This document shows, in pieces, positions 17,701 through 26,414 of a stretch of DNA of 64,000 nt. The translations under genes were made by a program, and so were the position numbers. Each line of letters starts with the position of its first letter. Position 1 is the first letter of the stretch. Source of the stretch: CAZEKB01 sp964512225. Lineage in GTDB: Bacteria; Myxococcota_A; UBA796; UBA9615. The stretch is from the NCBI GenBank assembly GCA_964512225.1, contig CAZEKB010000026.1, forward strand, positions 4,937 to 68,936, written 5' to 3'. The notes under the pieces are model-generated. The model did not search any database. It had not been told where the DNA came from and saw only the letters and a program-made list of their open reading frames with translations.

Positions 17701-18756
17701 TCACGCGGGGGGCGGGTCGTCGTCCTCGGGGCGGTCGCGCCGGAACCACGAGCGGGCCCCGGAGGCAGCCTGGGACGCCGCCTCGGAGACGGACGTGGCG
17801 GCCGTCGACAGCCCCGCCCCGATGTCGCGCACGAGGCGGAAGAGGGGATCGGGCGACGCCTCGGCGTCCTCGCGATACGCGGAGCCGGACCTCAGGATCT
17901 CGTCGTAGACCGACGTGGCGTCGTCGTCCGTCCGCTGCTCGTACTCGCCCTCGAGGATCCGCTCGTATTCGCCCGCGTCGATCCACTTCTTGAGCTCCGC
18001 GAGGCGCAGGACGGGGAAGGGGTGCGTGCGCGCGAGCAGGCGGAACAGCTTCAGCACGGAGTCGACCACGCTGCCGCCCGCCCGGTACTCCTCGGCCTGG
18101 AGCAGGAACTCGTCGACGTTCATCTGGTCGGTCTTGCCCCCGCCCGCGAGCTTCATGTCCACGCGCATGGCCACGTCCGGGTCCTGGCATACGAGCAGGC
18201 CCGCGCGGTCCGCGGACAGCTCGCTCTTGCGGTCCCACTCGAGCAGGGCGGTGGTGATGGCGTACAGCGCCATGCCCCCGACGGGGATGGAGAAGGCCAC
18301 GATCGACAGCCGCAGGAGCAGCCGCAGCATCGTCTTGTAGAGCACGTGGTCGGACTGCACGTGCCCCAGCTCGTGCCCGAGGACGCACTGCAGCTCCGCT
18401 TCGTCCAGGAGGACGAGCATCCCGGAGTTGAGGACGATGAACGGCTCGTCCACGCCGATGGCGCCCGCGTTCACGAACGGAGTCTGGGCCACGAAGAGCG
18501 GCGGCGGCGGGTGCACGTCGAGGATGTCGCATGCCTCCAGGTAGGACCGCCAGACGTCGGGAAACTGGCGCTCCGACACGCGCACCGAGGACGCGAGGAA
18601 CGCGAGGCGCAGCGACCGCTCGCCGATCGTCCCGATCATCTTTCGCAGGACGAAGTCGAAGCCGGGGACCTTGCGCATCGCCGTGAGGGCAGCGCGGTCG
18701 GCGGGGTGTTGGTACGTGCGGGCGGAGATGCCGGGGAACCGGCGCTTCTTGGTCAT
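17701..18756 (-). CDS. M48-family zinc metallopeptidase
   Basis: 351 residues from an ATG. HELGH at ~128 (VLGHELGHVQSDH) is the zinc/catalytic motif and the third ligand Glu is in LSADRAGLL (~178). One or two hydrophobic segments lie between them (LRLLLRLSIVAFSIPVGGMALYAI), as in membrane-associated M48 peptidases. The N-terminal part contains FVAQTPFVNAGAIG and PFIVLNSGML, conserved strands preceding HExxH. After ~300 the protein is acidic and Ser/Ala-rich with a disordered end. Likely a membrane-anchored protease with the active site in the cytoplasm, by family analogy. A TACCTT hexamer is 5 nt before the ATG, close to the leaderless geometry seen elsewhere. Confidence 0.9.
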   Translation of the reverse strand: MTKKRRFPGISARTYQHPADRAALTAMRKVPGFDFVLRKMIGTIGERSLRLAFLASSVRVSERQFPDVWRSYLEACDILDVHPPPPLFVAQTPFVNAGAIGVDEPFIVLNSGMLVLLDEAELQCVLGHELGHVQSDHVLYKTMLRLLLRLSIVAFSIPVGGMALYAITTALLEWDRKSELSADRAGLLVCQDPDVAMRVDMKLAGGGKTDQMNVDEFLLQAEEYRAGGSVVDSVLKLFRLLARTHPFPVLRLAELKKWIDAGEYERILEGEYEQRTDDDATSVYDEILRSGSAYREDAEASPDPLFRLVRDIGAGLSTAATSVSEAASQAASGARSWFRRDRPEDDDPPPA

Positions 18757-18813
18757 GCCCCAAGGTACGCCCCCGGAGCGCGATCTATTCCGGAAACGGC
18801 TCGGTTCGGGCCT

Positions 18814-19485
18814 CTACCGGGGCTTCGGATCCCAGCGCCGGGGGTACTTCACGGCGCCCAGCTCCTTCATGCGGAACGGGCGCGGCCCCCGGCGGGGGAC
18901 CTCGGTGGCGTAGCCGCGGACGTGCTTGTCCAGGTCGGCGAACTCGATGAACAGGTACTGGTCGCCCGGGAGGTGGCCCTGGTAGTCCTGCAGGATCTTG
19001 CGGAAGCCCTGCAGGAACAGCCCGTCGAGGCCCGCCTGACCGGGGTAGAGCCAGGTGGTGTAAGCCATCACCTTGGTGCCGGAGCGGGCGTCGATGAGCT
19101 TGTAGAAGTCGCGGAAGACCTCCTCGAGGTTCTGGCGGAACACCTGCGTGCCGCGGCGGCGCCCCCGACGGCCCCACTCGACCTCGGCCGTGAGCACCAG
19201 CTTGCGGTAGGGCGCGTGGGGGAACGTGAGGCCCGCGATCCCGGCTCCGTTCGGCGCGGCCCGGCGCGGGACCTTGTCCTCGATGCACCACGCGACGTCC
19301 CACAGGTACGCCCCGGACTTGCGCCGGTCGTCGTTGGCGAACGACACGTAGCCGCGGCGCTTCGCCAGGCGCTGCAGACGCGTCTTCACCGCTGCGGACC
19401 AGTCGCTCAGGCGCTCCTCGGTCGTCAGGTCCTTCGCTCGCGCCATGCTGGCGGCGAACTCGTCGAAGAGCAGCTTCAGGTCCAC
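18814..19485 (-). CDS. Conserved-looking hypothetical cytoplasmic protein
   Basis: 223 residues. The GTG at 19485 is chosen because GGAGGAGA stands 7 nt upstream; the frame stays open further upstream but would run through the divergent promoter and gene at 19559. It has alternating strand/helix character: DLKLLFDEFAASMARAKDLT, AYLWDVAWCIED, KLVLTAEVEWG, VFRDFYKLIDARSGTKVMAY, DQYLFIEFADL. The pattern of WDVAWCIED followed by VLTAEVEWG and YLFIEF is reminiscent of the acidic core of a PD-(D/E)xK nuclease fold, but I see no clear D...ExK triad, so no function is assigned. Divergently transcribed from the gene at 19559. Confidence 0.65.
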   Translation of the reverse strand: MDLKLLFDEFAASMARAKDLTTEERLSDWSAAVKTRLQRLAKRRGYVSFANDDRRKSGAYLWDVAWCIEDKVPRRAAPNGAGIAGLTFPHAPYRKLVLTAEVEWGRRGRRRGTQVFRQNLEEVFRDFYKLIDARSGTKVMAYTTWLYPGQAGLDGLFLQGFRKILQDYQGHLPGDQYLFIEFADLDKHVRGYATEVPRRGPRPFRMKELGAVKYPRRWDPKPR

Positions 19486-19542
19486 GGGCGGGTCTCCTCC
19501 TGACCGGCGTCGGCCTCCCCAGGTCGGCGCGAAGGGTCGAAG

Positions 19543-19552
19543 AGGGTACCGT
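19543..19552. promoter_or_regulatory. Overlapping divergent -10-like elements
   Basis: AGGGTACCGT contains TACCGT (19547-19552) reading right, exactly 6 nt before the GTG at 19559, and TACCCT reading left (19548-19543) toward the gene at 19485. The two elements overlap, so only one polymerase could occupy the site at a time. Confidence 0.4.
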
Positions 19553-19558
19553 GACGAC

Positions 19559-20599
19559 GTGGTGTCCCGAAAGGTGCATTGCCGGCTTCTCAGCGCCTTT
19601 GCGGGCGCCGGGCTGGTCGCGCTCGCCGCCGCCCCCGGATGGTCCCGGGCGGATACGCGGGTCCTGCAGCCGGGCCAGACGATCGTGGACGCCGAGCAGC
19701 CGGGGGTCGTCCGGGGCGTGGTGGTGGACGAGGACGATCGGCCCGTCGGCGGCCTCGTCGTCGTCCTGCATCGCCCGCGGGCCACGTCTTCGCGCTCGTT
19801 CCCCGAGCCGTGGGTGGCCGATACCGCGGGCGACGGCCGCGCGCTCGCGAAGGTGCAGACCGACGCCCGGGGCCGCTTCTCGTTCGAGGGGCTCGCCCCG
19901 TCGCGCTACACCGTGCAGCCGCGCAGGAGCGGCATCGGCGGGGGCACCGCGCACCTCGTGGTGACGCGGGAGGAGCCGACGGCCGAGGTGAACCTGCGGG
20001 TCTCGCTGGGCGGGGTCGTGACGGGCACGGTCGTGGGCGAGGACGGGTCGCCGCTGGACTACGTGACGGTCTTCCTCACCGGCCTCGACCTCGGCAACGG
20101 GCTCAACAGCCTGGGCGAGGAGAGCGCGGATCGCTTCAGCACGAAGGCGGACGGTCGGTTCGCCCTGCTCGGCCTGCCCCGGGGCATCGCCCACATCCAG
20201 GTGGGGCGCCGGGACCTGGGGTGGGGGGTGCCCGCGGTCCTCGACATGCGCGAGGACCGGGTGCTGGAGGACGTGACGATCGTGCTGGAGGCGGACCCGT
20301 CGACCGGGGGGTCGCGCGGGTCCGGGGTGGTCGGTATCGGGCTGTCGCCGAGCCCCGCCGGGATCGTGGTGCGGGAGGTCGTGGACGGCTCGCCCGCCGC
20401 CCGGGGCGGGGTACGGGCCCTCGATCTCGTGGCCGCGATCGACGGTCGCCCGACGCGCTTCATGACCCTCTTCGAGTTCCGGTCCCGGTGCCGGGGCGAG
20501 GTCGGGAAGGACGTGACGCTCTCGCTCGTGCGACCGGACGGAAGCCGCAAGGAGGTGACGCTGACGCGGGTCGTCGACACCTGGAGCGACCGGCGGTGA
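19559..20599 (+). CDS. Exported protein with carboxypeptidase-regulatory-like domains and PDZ domain
   Basis: 346 residues. Signal peptide at the N-terminus (LLSAFAGAGLVALAAAPGWS). Two Ig-like carboxypeptidase-regulatory domains follow: GVVRGVVVDEDDRPVGGLVV with GRFSFEGLAPSRYTV (~50-130) and GVVTGTVVGEDGSPLDYVTV with GRFALLGLPRGIAHI (~150-225). The end (~255-345) is a PDZ domain (GIVVREVVDGSPAARGGVRA, DLVAAIDGRPT, GKDVTLSLVR). Likely periplasmic or surface-located, binding peptides or another envelope protein. I prefer the GTG at 19559 to that at 19562 because a TANNNT element lies 6 nt upstream. The last 4 nt overlap the next gene's GTG, so the two are translationally coupled. Confidence 0.8.
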   Translation: MVSRKVHCRLLSAFAGAGLVALAAAPGWSRADTRVLQPGQTIVDAEQPGVVRGVVVDEDDRPVGGLVVVLHRPRATSSRSFPEPWVADTAGDGRALAKVQTDARGRFSFEGLAPSRYTVQPRRSGIGGGTAHLVVTREEPTAEVNLRVSLGGVVTGTVVGEDGSPLDYVTVFLTGLDLGNGLNSLGEESADRFSTKADGRFALLGLPRGIAHIQVGRRDLGWGVPAVLDMREDRVLEDVTIVLEADPSTGGSRGSGVVGIGLSPSPAGIVVREVVDGSPAARGGVRALDLVAAIDGRPTRFMTLFEFRSRCRGEVGKDVTLSLVRPDGSRKEVTLTRVVDTWSDRR

Positions 20600-21582
20600 T
20601 CCTGGGTCGGTCCCGCAAGCGGATCGTGGTCTGGGGGTTGCGCGCGCGGGCGGTCCTCCGGGTGGACGGCGGGGTGTCGCTGGAGGTCGTGGAGGCCGGG
20701 GACGAGGACTTCGTGAGCGGGTTCGCGGCCGCCCTCGAGCACATGCCGCGCATCGACTTCGCCCGGCGCCTCTGGAGCGGGCGCCTGGCCGAGTTCCTGG
20801 GCGCCAAGCCGCTCGGTGATCTCGACGCGTACCGGCTCGACGTGGCCCTGCGGGGCCTCGGCTTTCGCCGCCGCGCCGAGCGTCGCTTCCGGGATCTGTC
20901 CGCCCCGGATCGGGCCCGCGCGGAGGCCTGGGCCGCGGGGGTCAACGCCTGGATCGATCAGCGGGACCTCGACCAGTCGCCGACCTACCGACGGCTCGAG
21001 ACCCGCCCGCGCCTGGTGGGGGCGTCCGACGCCCTGCTGCTGTGCACCGCGCCCCTCGAGGTCGACCGCACGCTCCCCGGGGCCGACGCCGAGGCGGCGC
21101 CGCTGTGGGCGGCCCTGACGTCGCCCCGACTGCGCGCGCCCGGAGCCGTGGGCGACGTCGACCCCGCTCACCTCCCGGCCTTCGACGTCGAGGTGCGCCC
21201 GTCCGCCCCGCCACGGGTGACGACGCGCGCGGTGCTCGACCGGGACGATCGACACCTGTACGTCGATCCGGCCCGCCCCGACGAGCGGCCCCGGCGCCTC
21301 TACGTCGACCGTCCGAACGTCGCGATCAAGGGCGGCGTCGTGCGCACGCCGTGGATCCGACGGACGCCCGAGGGGTGGCTGCTGTCGGACGCGCTTCAGG
21401 ACGCCGACGGCCCCGCGCCCCCCACGGGCGAGGCGTGCGTCCTGGAGTGGCCCCGGCCGACGGCCGACACCCCCGCGGAGCCCCCGTCGAGGCGTCCCCT
21501 CGGGGCCGACGATCCCTGGCGCGTGCACGGCGAGGAGCCCACGCGTCGGCTCACGCTCGAGCTCGTCCCGAAGCGCGGCTGA
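20596..21582 (+). CDS. Penicillin-acylase-like alpha-domain protein lacking the catalytic beta-subunit
   Basis: 328 residues, GTG overlapping the previous stop (GTGA). Residues ~35-115 match the N-terminal (alpha-chain) signature of penicillin amidase/acylase Ntn hydrolases as I know it: FVSGFAAALEHMPRIDFARR, WSGRLAEFLGAKPLGDLDAY, LRGLGFRRRAERRF and RAEAWAAGVNAWID. A full enzyme is 700-800 residues and has a Ser-Asn nucleophile at the start of the beta-chain after an autocleavage site; nothing of that is present, and the remaining ~200 residues are strand-rich with many Arg/Asp (RRLYVDRPNVAIKGGVVRTP). No signal peptide, unlike true periplasmic acylases. Probably a non-catalytic relative, possibly binding acylated ligands; this is inference. 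Confidence 0.6.
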   Translation: MILGRSRKRIVVWGLRARAVLRVDGGVSLEVVEAGDEDFVSGFAAALEHMPRIDFARRLWSGRLAEFLGAKPLGDLDAYRLDVALRGLGFRRRAERRFRDLSAPDRARAEAWAAGVNAWIDQRDLDQSPTYRRLETRPRLVGASDALLLCTAPLEVDRTLPGADAEAAPLWAALTSPRLRAPGAVGDVDPAHLPAFDVEVRPSAPPRVTTRAVLDRDDRHLYVDPARPDERPRRLYVDRPNVAIKGGVVRTPWIRRTPEGWLLSDALQDADGPAPPTGEACVLEWPRPTADTPAEPPSRRPLGADDPWRVHGEEPTRRLTLELVPKRG

Positions 21583-21654
21583 CCCCGGCCTCGGCGGACC
21601 CGCGCTCCGCCCGGCTATGATGCGCGACGGCCCGACGCCGACCTCCCGCCCTCG

Positions 21655-23703
21655 ATGCGATTCACGCCCTTCCACGCCGGTCTCCTCCTCCTCGGCGCGA
21701 CGGCCGCCGTGCTCGGCCTGCACGCGATCGACGGCGGCGCCGACACGCGCGACTTCATCTCCACGCTGGAGTGGGCTCGCCTGGTGATCGGGCTGCCGGT
21801 GGTGCTGTTCGTGCCCGGCTTCTTCCTCGTCCCCTTCGTCTTCCGGCGCGACGCCCGCCCCGAGGCGGACGGCAAGGCGCGCTGGCTGGCGGCCCGGGAC
21901 GCCGCGCCCGCCCTCGACCTCGTGTGGGCGCTCTTCGGGGCCCTGGGGCTCAACGTGTTCGCCCACGCCGTGCACTTCAACGTGCTGCGGGTGGTGGGCG
22001 CGCCGATCGAGTGGGGACCGCTGCTCGGGATCACGTTGATCGAGGCGGCCGTCGGGTGTTTCCTGCTGCGCTCGAAGCTGCCGGACCTGCGCTTCACTCC
22101 TTCGTCCCCCGCCCTGCGCGCGGGACTCGCCGTGGGGGCCGCCGCGCTCCTCGCCTTCTTCGCCACGCGGGGGCCGGACCTGACGGCGGACTCGTCCTGG
22201 TACTTCTACACCCCGGCCCTGGAGCAGCCCTGGCAGCCCCCGCCCCAGGAGGTTTCCTTCCGCATCGAGCGCACGGACGGCGAGGAGCGCCGCGAGGACC
22301 GGATGTTCCGTCCGCGGGAGCGCATCGTCCCCTACCGGGTCGTCAACGAAGGCGACCTCCCCGCCGAGGTGCCGCTCTTCTTCCTCGTGCACGGGAAGAT
22401 GGGCCTGCAGGGGGAGCTGTCCGTGGAGGGCGCGGCCGTCGCGAGCGAGCAGCTCGGCCAGCTCGTGAAGGGTCGGTGGTCGGACGCTCCGGTGGAGCGG
22501 TACTGGGAGTGGGGGACGATGGCGCTGTCCTGGCGGGTCGAGGTGCCGCCCGGCGGGGACGCGCTGGTCGAGCTGCGGGTGTTGCCGTTCGAGCCCGGCA
22601 CCCGCGGCCTGTCGGAGGTCGCGATCATCGACTGGAGCGGCCTCGGCAGCGACGAGCTCGTCCAGCTCATGAAGGCGCGGGGGATTCACCACATCCACCC
22701 CTTCCAGCTGCTGAACGTCACCGAGAACGTGCGCTGGGCCGCGGAGGTCGCGAGCACCCAGGTGTTCGCGGGGCGGTCGCCCGACGGCAGCTCGCACCTG
22801 CATCAGCCCCCCGCGTGGACCTACCTCTACGCGCCTGCCCGGCAGATGCTGACCCCGCAGCTCGTCGCCGGGTCGTTCCTCTTCTGCTTCATCATCCTGA
22901 CGATCGTCGCGGTCGTGATGAAGGCGGTCGAGGCGGAGCTGGTGGCGAAGGGAGCGGCTCGGGGGCCGCTGGCCCTGGGGGTCGGGGCGGCGATCGGGCT
23001 CGCGGCGGCCACGAACGGGATGCAGCACGGCGCGCTGATCACGTCGGACGCGTCCATGAACTTCCCGGACACGATGTACGCGCTGGCCCTGGTCGGGTCC
23101 GTGGCCCTGCTGGTCGCGGGGCGCTTCCGCATGTTCCTGACGTGGGCCGTGCTCGCCGCGCTGCTGCGCTACCCGGGGGCGGTCGTGGTGGCGCTCGGCG
23201 CGTTGACGTACATGGCCACGGACAAGGAGCGGCGGGGGCTCGTCACGGACGCGATCGTGAAGTTCGTGATGGGCATCAGCGTCTTCTGCGGCGCGATGCT
23301 GATCGCGGCGGTCCTGTCGGAGTCGCTGGAGGCGTGGCTGTTCGCGCTGTACTTCGAGACCGTCCCCGAGCACTTCAACAACAACCCCGAGGCGCTGCCC
23401 CTCCTCGAGCGGCCGCTGGAGTTCTTCAAGTACTGGGGCCGCGTGGGCGGGATCGCGCTGCTGTTCGCGCTGCCGCTACGCGGCCCGATGGCGCGCACGG
23501 CCTTCGGGACGGCGCTGCTGTACGCGCCGTTCCTGATGTTCATCGATCACTTCAGCAGCCACTACTTCCTGCCGCTGATCGCGCTCGCCTCGCTGGCCGC
23601 GGGCGCGAACATCGCCCGGGCCCCAGGCGACCACGTCCGGCTCGGCTCGGCGATCGCCCTCGCGGTCGCCTGCACGCTCGCCGTGGCGGTGGCTCTCTAC
23701 TAG
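21655..23703 (+). CDS. Large integral membrane protein with periplasmic beta domain
   Basis: 682 residues from an ATG; a TATGAT hexamer lies about 36 nt upstream. Four hydrophobic helices occupy the first ~180 residues (HAGLLLLGATAAVLGLHAI, LVIGLPVVLFVPGFFLVPFV and others). Residues ~185-395 are soluble and strand-rich (VSFRIERTDGEERREDRMFR, LPAEVPLFFLVHGKMGLQGE), then about seven helices follow to the end. The second half contains an aromatic/His loop (MFIDHFSSHYFLPLIALASL) typical of GT-C-like or O-antigen-type membrane enzymes, but no catalytic motif is clear. Function unknown. Confidence 0.8.
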   Translation: MRFTPFHAGLLLLGATAAVLGLHAIDGGADTRDFISTLEWARLVIGLPVVLFVPGFFLVPFVFRRDARPEADGKARWLAARDAAPALDLVWALFGALGLNVFAHAVHFNVLRVVGAPIEWGPLLGITLIEAAVGCFLLRSKLPDLRFTPSSPALRAGLAVGAAALLAFFATRGPDLTADSSWYFYTPALEQPWQPPPQEVSFRIERTDGEERREDRMFRPRERIVPYRVVNEGDLPAEVPLFFLVHGKMGLQGELSVEGAAVASEQLGQLVKGRWSDAPVERYWEWGTMALSWRVEVPPGGDALVELRVLPFEPGTRGLSEVAIIDWSGLGSDELVQLMKARGIHHIHPFQLLNVTENVRWAAEVASTQVFAGRSPDGSSHLHQPPAWTYLYAPARQMLTPQLVAGSFLFCFIILTIVAVVMKAVEAELVAKGAARGPLALGVGAAIGLAAATNGMQHGALITSDASMNFPDTMYALALVGSVALLVAGRFRMFLTWAVLAALLRYPGAVVVALGALTYMATDKERRGLVTDAIVKFVMGISVFCGAMLIAAVLSESLEAWLFALYFETVPEHFNNNPEALPLLERPLEFFKYWGRVGGIALLFALPLRGPMARTAFGTALLYAPFLMFIDHFSSHYFLPLIALASLAAGANIARAPGDHVRLGSAIALAVACTLAVAVALY

Positions 23704-24116
23704 AGCCGCGTGCTGAAGCTTGCCTCCCCTCCAACCTGGAGGGCTCGCCCCGCCGCGGCTCCGCTCGCTGCGCTCGCTCCCCGACGCCCGCGCGCCCCTT
23801 CAGGCGGGTCGGCTCCTCGGTGGGTTCCGGGGCCGATCCCGGCAGGCGGCAAGAACCCGGTCGTTTCACCGAACCCGGCCGGTTGTTGCCGGTTAGTCGA
23901 AGTCCCGGCGCGCAGATTGGTGGGTGCCCAAGCGCCGCCCGTCCGGGGCGGCGAGCCTTGTCGGCCTTCGGGATGGCGATGAGGTGCTCGACCTCGACGC
24001 GGCCCCCGAGGTGTTCGGGACGGCGCGTGTCCAGCGAAAAGGACAATCGTGGAGCGAGTGCTTCGAGGGGCCGCGCGACCTGGGTCACCGGCTCGTCCTT
24101 CGAATGGAGGGGAGCG
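23704..24116. other. 413-nt intergenic region at island boundary
   Basis: Contains a 7-bp perfect hairpin (CCCTCCA/TGGAGGG, 23727-23743) just after the membrane protein gene that may act as a terminator although no T-run follows, a CGCTCGCTGCGCTCGCTC simple repeat near 23765, and one copy of the 43-bp palindromic element (23848-23890). A minus-strand reading at ~23930-24040 gives a short stretch (RRPEHLGGRVEVEHLIAIPK) resembling a gene fragment, but it has no start, stop or length to support a gene. Confidence 0.6.
23848..23890. repeat. 43-bp palindromic element, copy A
   Basis: Starts GGCAAGAACCCGG and ends CCGGTTGTTGCC around a core TCGTTTCACCGAAC; the arms pair imperfectly into a hairpin. 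Two further copies lie at 27472-27514 and 27523-27565. The three copies bracket the accessory block in between. Confidence 0.75.
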
Positions 24117-24719
24117 CTATATGAAGCCCGTGAACGCCACCCCGATGGTCGGGCCTTGGATGAGCCATCCCAGGGGCGGGGCCGCAGCATTCAGGATCCA
24201 GACCGGCATAGTGAGATCGATCGTCAAGCCCAGGTGGTCGTCGAAGCGAGCGCGCATCGAGACCGTTACCCCCACCTCGAGCCAGGGAGTCGTCTGCTCC
24301 CGTTCGAGCGTCAAATCGTGCGCCGAGTCCTCAATGGTCATGTCTTGCATGAGCAGGACGGCTCCCACATGGCCGTGCAATCCCAGGCCGATGAAACGTC
24401 CCGGCACCAGGAACGTGGGCCCGAACTCTCCAGCGACCCGCACCGACGCGTGCGACCCGGAGTAGTCGAGCTCCGGCGGGATGTGCCGCGGGTCGTGCCA
24501 GAAGTGCCCGTGGACGCTGAACAGCCCGCCGACTCCGAACTCTCCCCAGTTCCAATGCACGGCCTCGATCTCGGGCCGGACGTGCATCCCGAGCATCTGG
24601 CCGAAGTCGCCGCCGACTTCCAGCCGGAACCGCGCCGGCTCGAAGGACGGAGGAGCGTCCTGTGCTGCTGCCGTCGCGGGGCCCAGAAGGACCGCGCCGA
24701 GGAGGATTCTACGGAGCAT
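24117..24719 (-). CDS. Exported outer-membrane-barrel-like protein
   Basis: 200 residues, signal peptide at 1-20 (LLGAVLLGPATAAAQ). The rest alternates short amphipathic strands with Gly/aromatic residues (RFRLEVGGDFGQMLG, IEAVHWNWGEFGVGGLFSVH, SVRVAGEFGPTFLVPGRFIG, LEVGVTVSMRARFDDHLGLT) and ends with an aromatic near the C-terminus (GVAFTGFI), the pattern of a small outer-membrane beta-barrel. Its start overlaps the stop of the upstream esterase-like gene by 11 nt, so both belong to one minus-strand operon. Function unknown. Confidence 0.65.
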   Translation of the reverse strand: MLRRILLGAVLLGPATAAAQDAPPSFEPARFRLEVGGDFGQMLGMHVRPEIEAVHWNWGEFGVGGLFSVHGHFWHDPRHIPPELDYSGSHASVRVAGEFGPTFLVPGRFIGLGLHGHVGAVLLMQDMTIEDSAHDLTLEREQTTPWLEVGVTVSMRARFDDHLGLTIDLTMPVWILNAAAPPLGWLIQGPTIGVAFTGFI

Positions 24720-25272
24720 GGAGCCATTCCAGGGCGAGGGCGAAGGTCGCCTCCCAGGTCTCGTCGTGGACCGCGCGGTCTACTTCGTCGTGCCGATGGT
24801 CGAGCCCCTCGTGCTCGCTCGCCTCCAAGCGCTCGAGGAGGAGCTCGGTGTAACCGACCAGCTGGACCGGCTCCAAGCTGCCGAACCCTGTCTGCGCTCG
24901 ATACGGGAGGTCGGTCACCTCCTCGTGCACGTCCAAGATCGCGCCCCCACCCCAGAAGAGCGCCGGGCTTGCGGCAGCGAATCGGGTGAAGGTCGGCGCG
25001 GTAGGGTCCTGCTCGAGCATCCGCCACACGGTGAACAGCCCGCCCATGGAGTGTCCGTACAGCGTCCGGTCCTCCCCGGCGAGGCCCAAGTCCGCCTCGA
25101 CCCTCGGGATCAACTCGTCCTCGATGTACGCGCGGAAGTTCTCGGCCTCGCCGGTGGGGTGGTCGTACGTGTCGTTGGGCCACGGCGAGTAGTCGCGGCG
25201 CCGCAGGTTCGGCTCGAAGCCCCCGGGGTAGCCGATCGCTACGATTGCGACGTCGGTGGCGGAAGCCTCCAC
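24709..25272 (-). CDS. Esterase-family alpha/beta hydrolase, N-terminus missing or frameshifted
   Basis: The recognisable part runs through VAIVAIGYPGG, RRRDYSPWP, FRAYIEDELIPRVEADLGL, YGHSMGGLFTVWRML (nucleophile Ser in GHSMGG) and RFAAASPALFWGGGAILDV, matching the enterochelin-esterase/esterase-D-like group. The coordinates use the first in-frame GTG (25272), giving 187 residues, whereas the family is usually 250-300. The frame is open upstream to about 25440 without a plausible start before it enters the divergent amidohydrolase gene. Another frame at ~25335-25365 reads GAGFPSMFDGG, resembling the family's YPVLYMLDG strand, so one lost or gained base near 25330 may have broken the gene. 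Treat as possibly inactive. Confidence 0.5.
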   Translation of the reverse strand: MEASATDVAIVAIGYPGGFEPNLRRRDYSPWPNDTYDHPTGEAENFRAYIEDELIPRVEADLGLAGEDRTLYGHSMGGLFTVWRMLEQDPTAPTFTRFAAASPALFWGGGAILDVHEEVTDLPYRAQTGFGSLEPVQLVGYTELLLERLEASEHEGLDHRHDEVDRAVHDETWEATFALALEWLHAP

Positions 25273-25459
25273 GAGCGCTGCGACCCGCTCGCCCTGGGTC
25301 GCGCCGTCGAGGAGTTGGGCGACACTCCGCCGTCGAACATCGAGGGGAACCCGGCACCGCCCGTCCGGGGCGATGCCCTTCGTCTCTGCGGTCTTCGCGG
25401 AGTCGATGGTTCTCGACGCGCTTCGGACCCCCGGCGCGCTTTCGTGGAAGACTCGGCGA

Positions 25460-26338
25460 ATGGTCCGCGTGTTGATCTCTTCCGTCGTGTTGCTCGCCGC
25501 ATGTGCGGCCCCGGCCTCCGAAGAGCCTCCTGCAGTGACCCCCGAGGATGTCCCCGTCGCCTGGGGTCTCGACTGCCACATGCACGCGAGACCGACGGAC
25601 ACGGCCGGTGAGACCGCTGCGGAGGCGGTGGCTGCCTTGGAGGGAGCGGGGCTGGGTCGGGCCTGCCTGCTCTCCACCGGCTACCACCGCCCCGACGGCT
25701 GCACAGAGGGCTGCCCCGAGCAACAACCATTCACGCAGCAGGCGAACGACGCGGTGCTGGCCGAGGCCGCCTCGCGGCCGCGCCGCCTGTTGCCGTTCTG
25801 TGCGGTCCCCCTGTCCCGAGAGTGGGCGGCGGATGAGGTCGAGCGCTGCGCGGCCTCGGGGGGAGCGGGCCTGAAGCTGCACCTCGTCTCAGAGTCGCTC
25901 TCTCTCCGGGACTCGGCCCCCGCCGCCTCACTCGCCTCGGTGCTCTCCGCCGCGGGCGGGGCCGGGCTGCCGGTGCTGGTGCACATCGACGACAGCGACG
26001 CGGACGAGGTCCGGACCTTCTTCGAAATCGTAGCCGCCGCCCCTGCCACCAAGGTCATCGCAGCCCATCAGGTCGCCCGGAACATGGCTCTCCTGCTCGA
26101 GGCACCCACCAATCTAAGCATCGAGGTGAGTGGTCTCACGTTCGTGACTGTCGAGCAGGGCGCGGGGTTCATCGAGCTCTGGCGCGGCTTTGGCATCGAC
26201 AGGGTGTTGCTCGGCTCAGACTGGCCGATCCTCGACCCCTCGGATCACGTCGCTTGGCTCGAAGAGGCCGCGCTCGAGGACGCCGAGCGGGCAGCGATCG
26301 TGGACGGCAACGGCCGGGCCCTCTTCCCCGCCCGTTGA
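25460..26338 (+). CDS. Amidohydrolase-family lipoprotein
   Basis: 292 residues. I start at the ATG at 25460 because it yields a lipoprotein signal (ISSVVLLAAC, lipobox LAAC). The body is an amidohydrolase-2 type TIM barrel: DCHMH metal motif (~37-41), GAGLKLHLV, LPVLVHIDDSD, KVIAAHQVARN, NLSIEVSGL and GIDRVLLGSDWPI (~252). This group hydrolyses or decarboxylates C-N/C-C bonds of small molecules; substrate unknown. Attachment to a membrane is unusual for the family. Lies inside the block bounded by 43-bp palindromes and is divergent from the esterase-like gene. Confidence 0.78.
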   Translation: MVRVLISSVVLLAACAAPASEEPPAVTPEDVPVAWGLDCHMHARPTDTAGETAAEAVAALEGAGLGRACLLSTGYHRPDGCTEGCPEQQPFTQQANDAVLAEAASRPRRLLPFCAVPLSREWAADEVERCAASGGAGLKLHLVSESLSLRDSAPAASLASVLSAAGGAGLPVLVHIDDSDADEVRTFFEIVAAAPATKVIAAHQVARNMALLLEAPTNLSIEVSGLTFVTVEQGAGFIELWRGFGIDRVLLGSDWPILDPSDHVAWLEEAALEDAERAAIVDGNGRALFPAR

Positions 26339-26414
26339 GAGTTTCGTGTGCTGCCGAGCTCAGCGGAGTCCCGACGACGCCCGCCCCCCACTCCTCGCCC
26401 CACGCCACGGAGCG

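Noticed and set aside
23755..23785. CGCTCGCTGCGCTCGCTC stretch considered as an origin or att site
   Set aside because: Only a short simple repeat; no DnaA boxes, no tRNA, and no second copy noticed at the other side of the accessory block.
23930..24040. Possible minus-strand gene fragment (RRPEHLGGRVEVEHLIAI)
   Set aside because: Too short, no start or stop context; could be a remnant of an HNH or intron protein but this cannot be supported.
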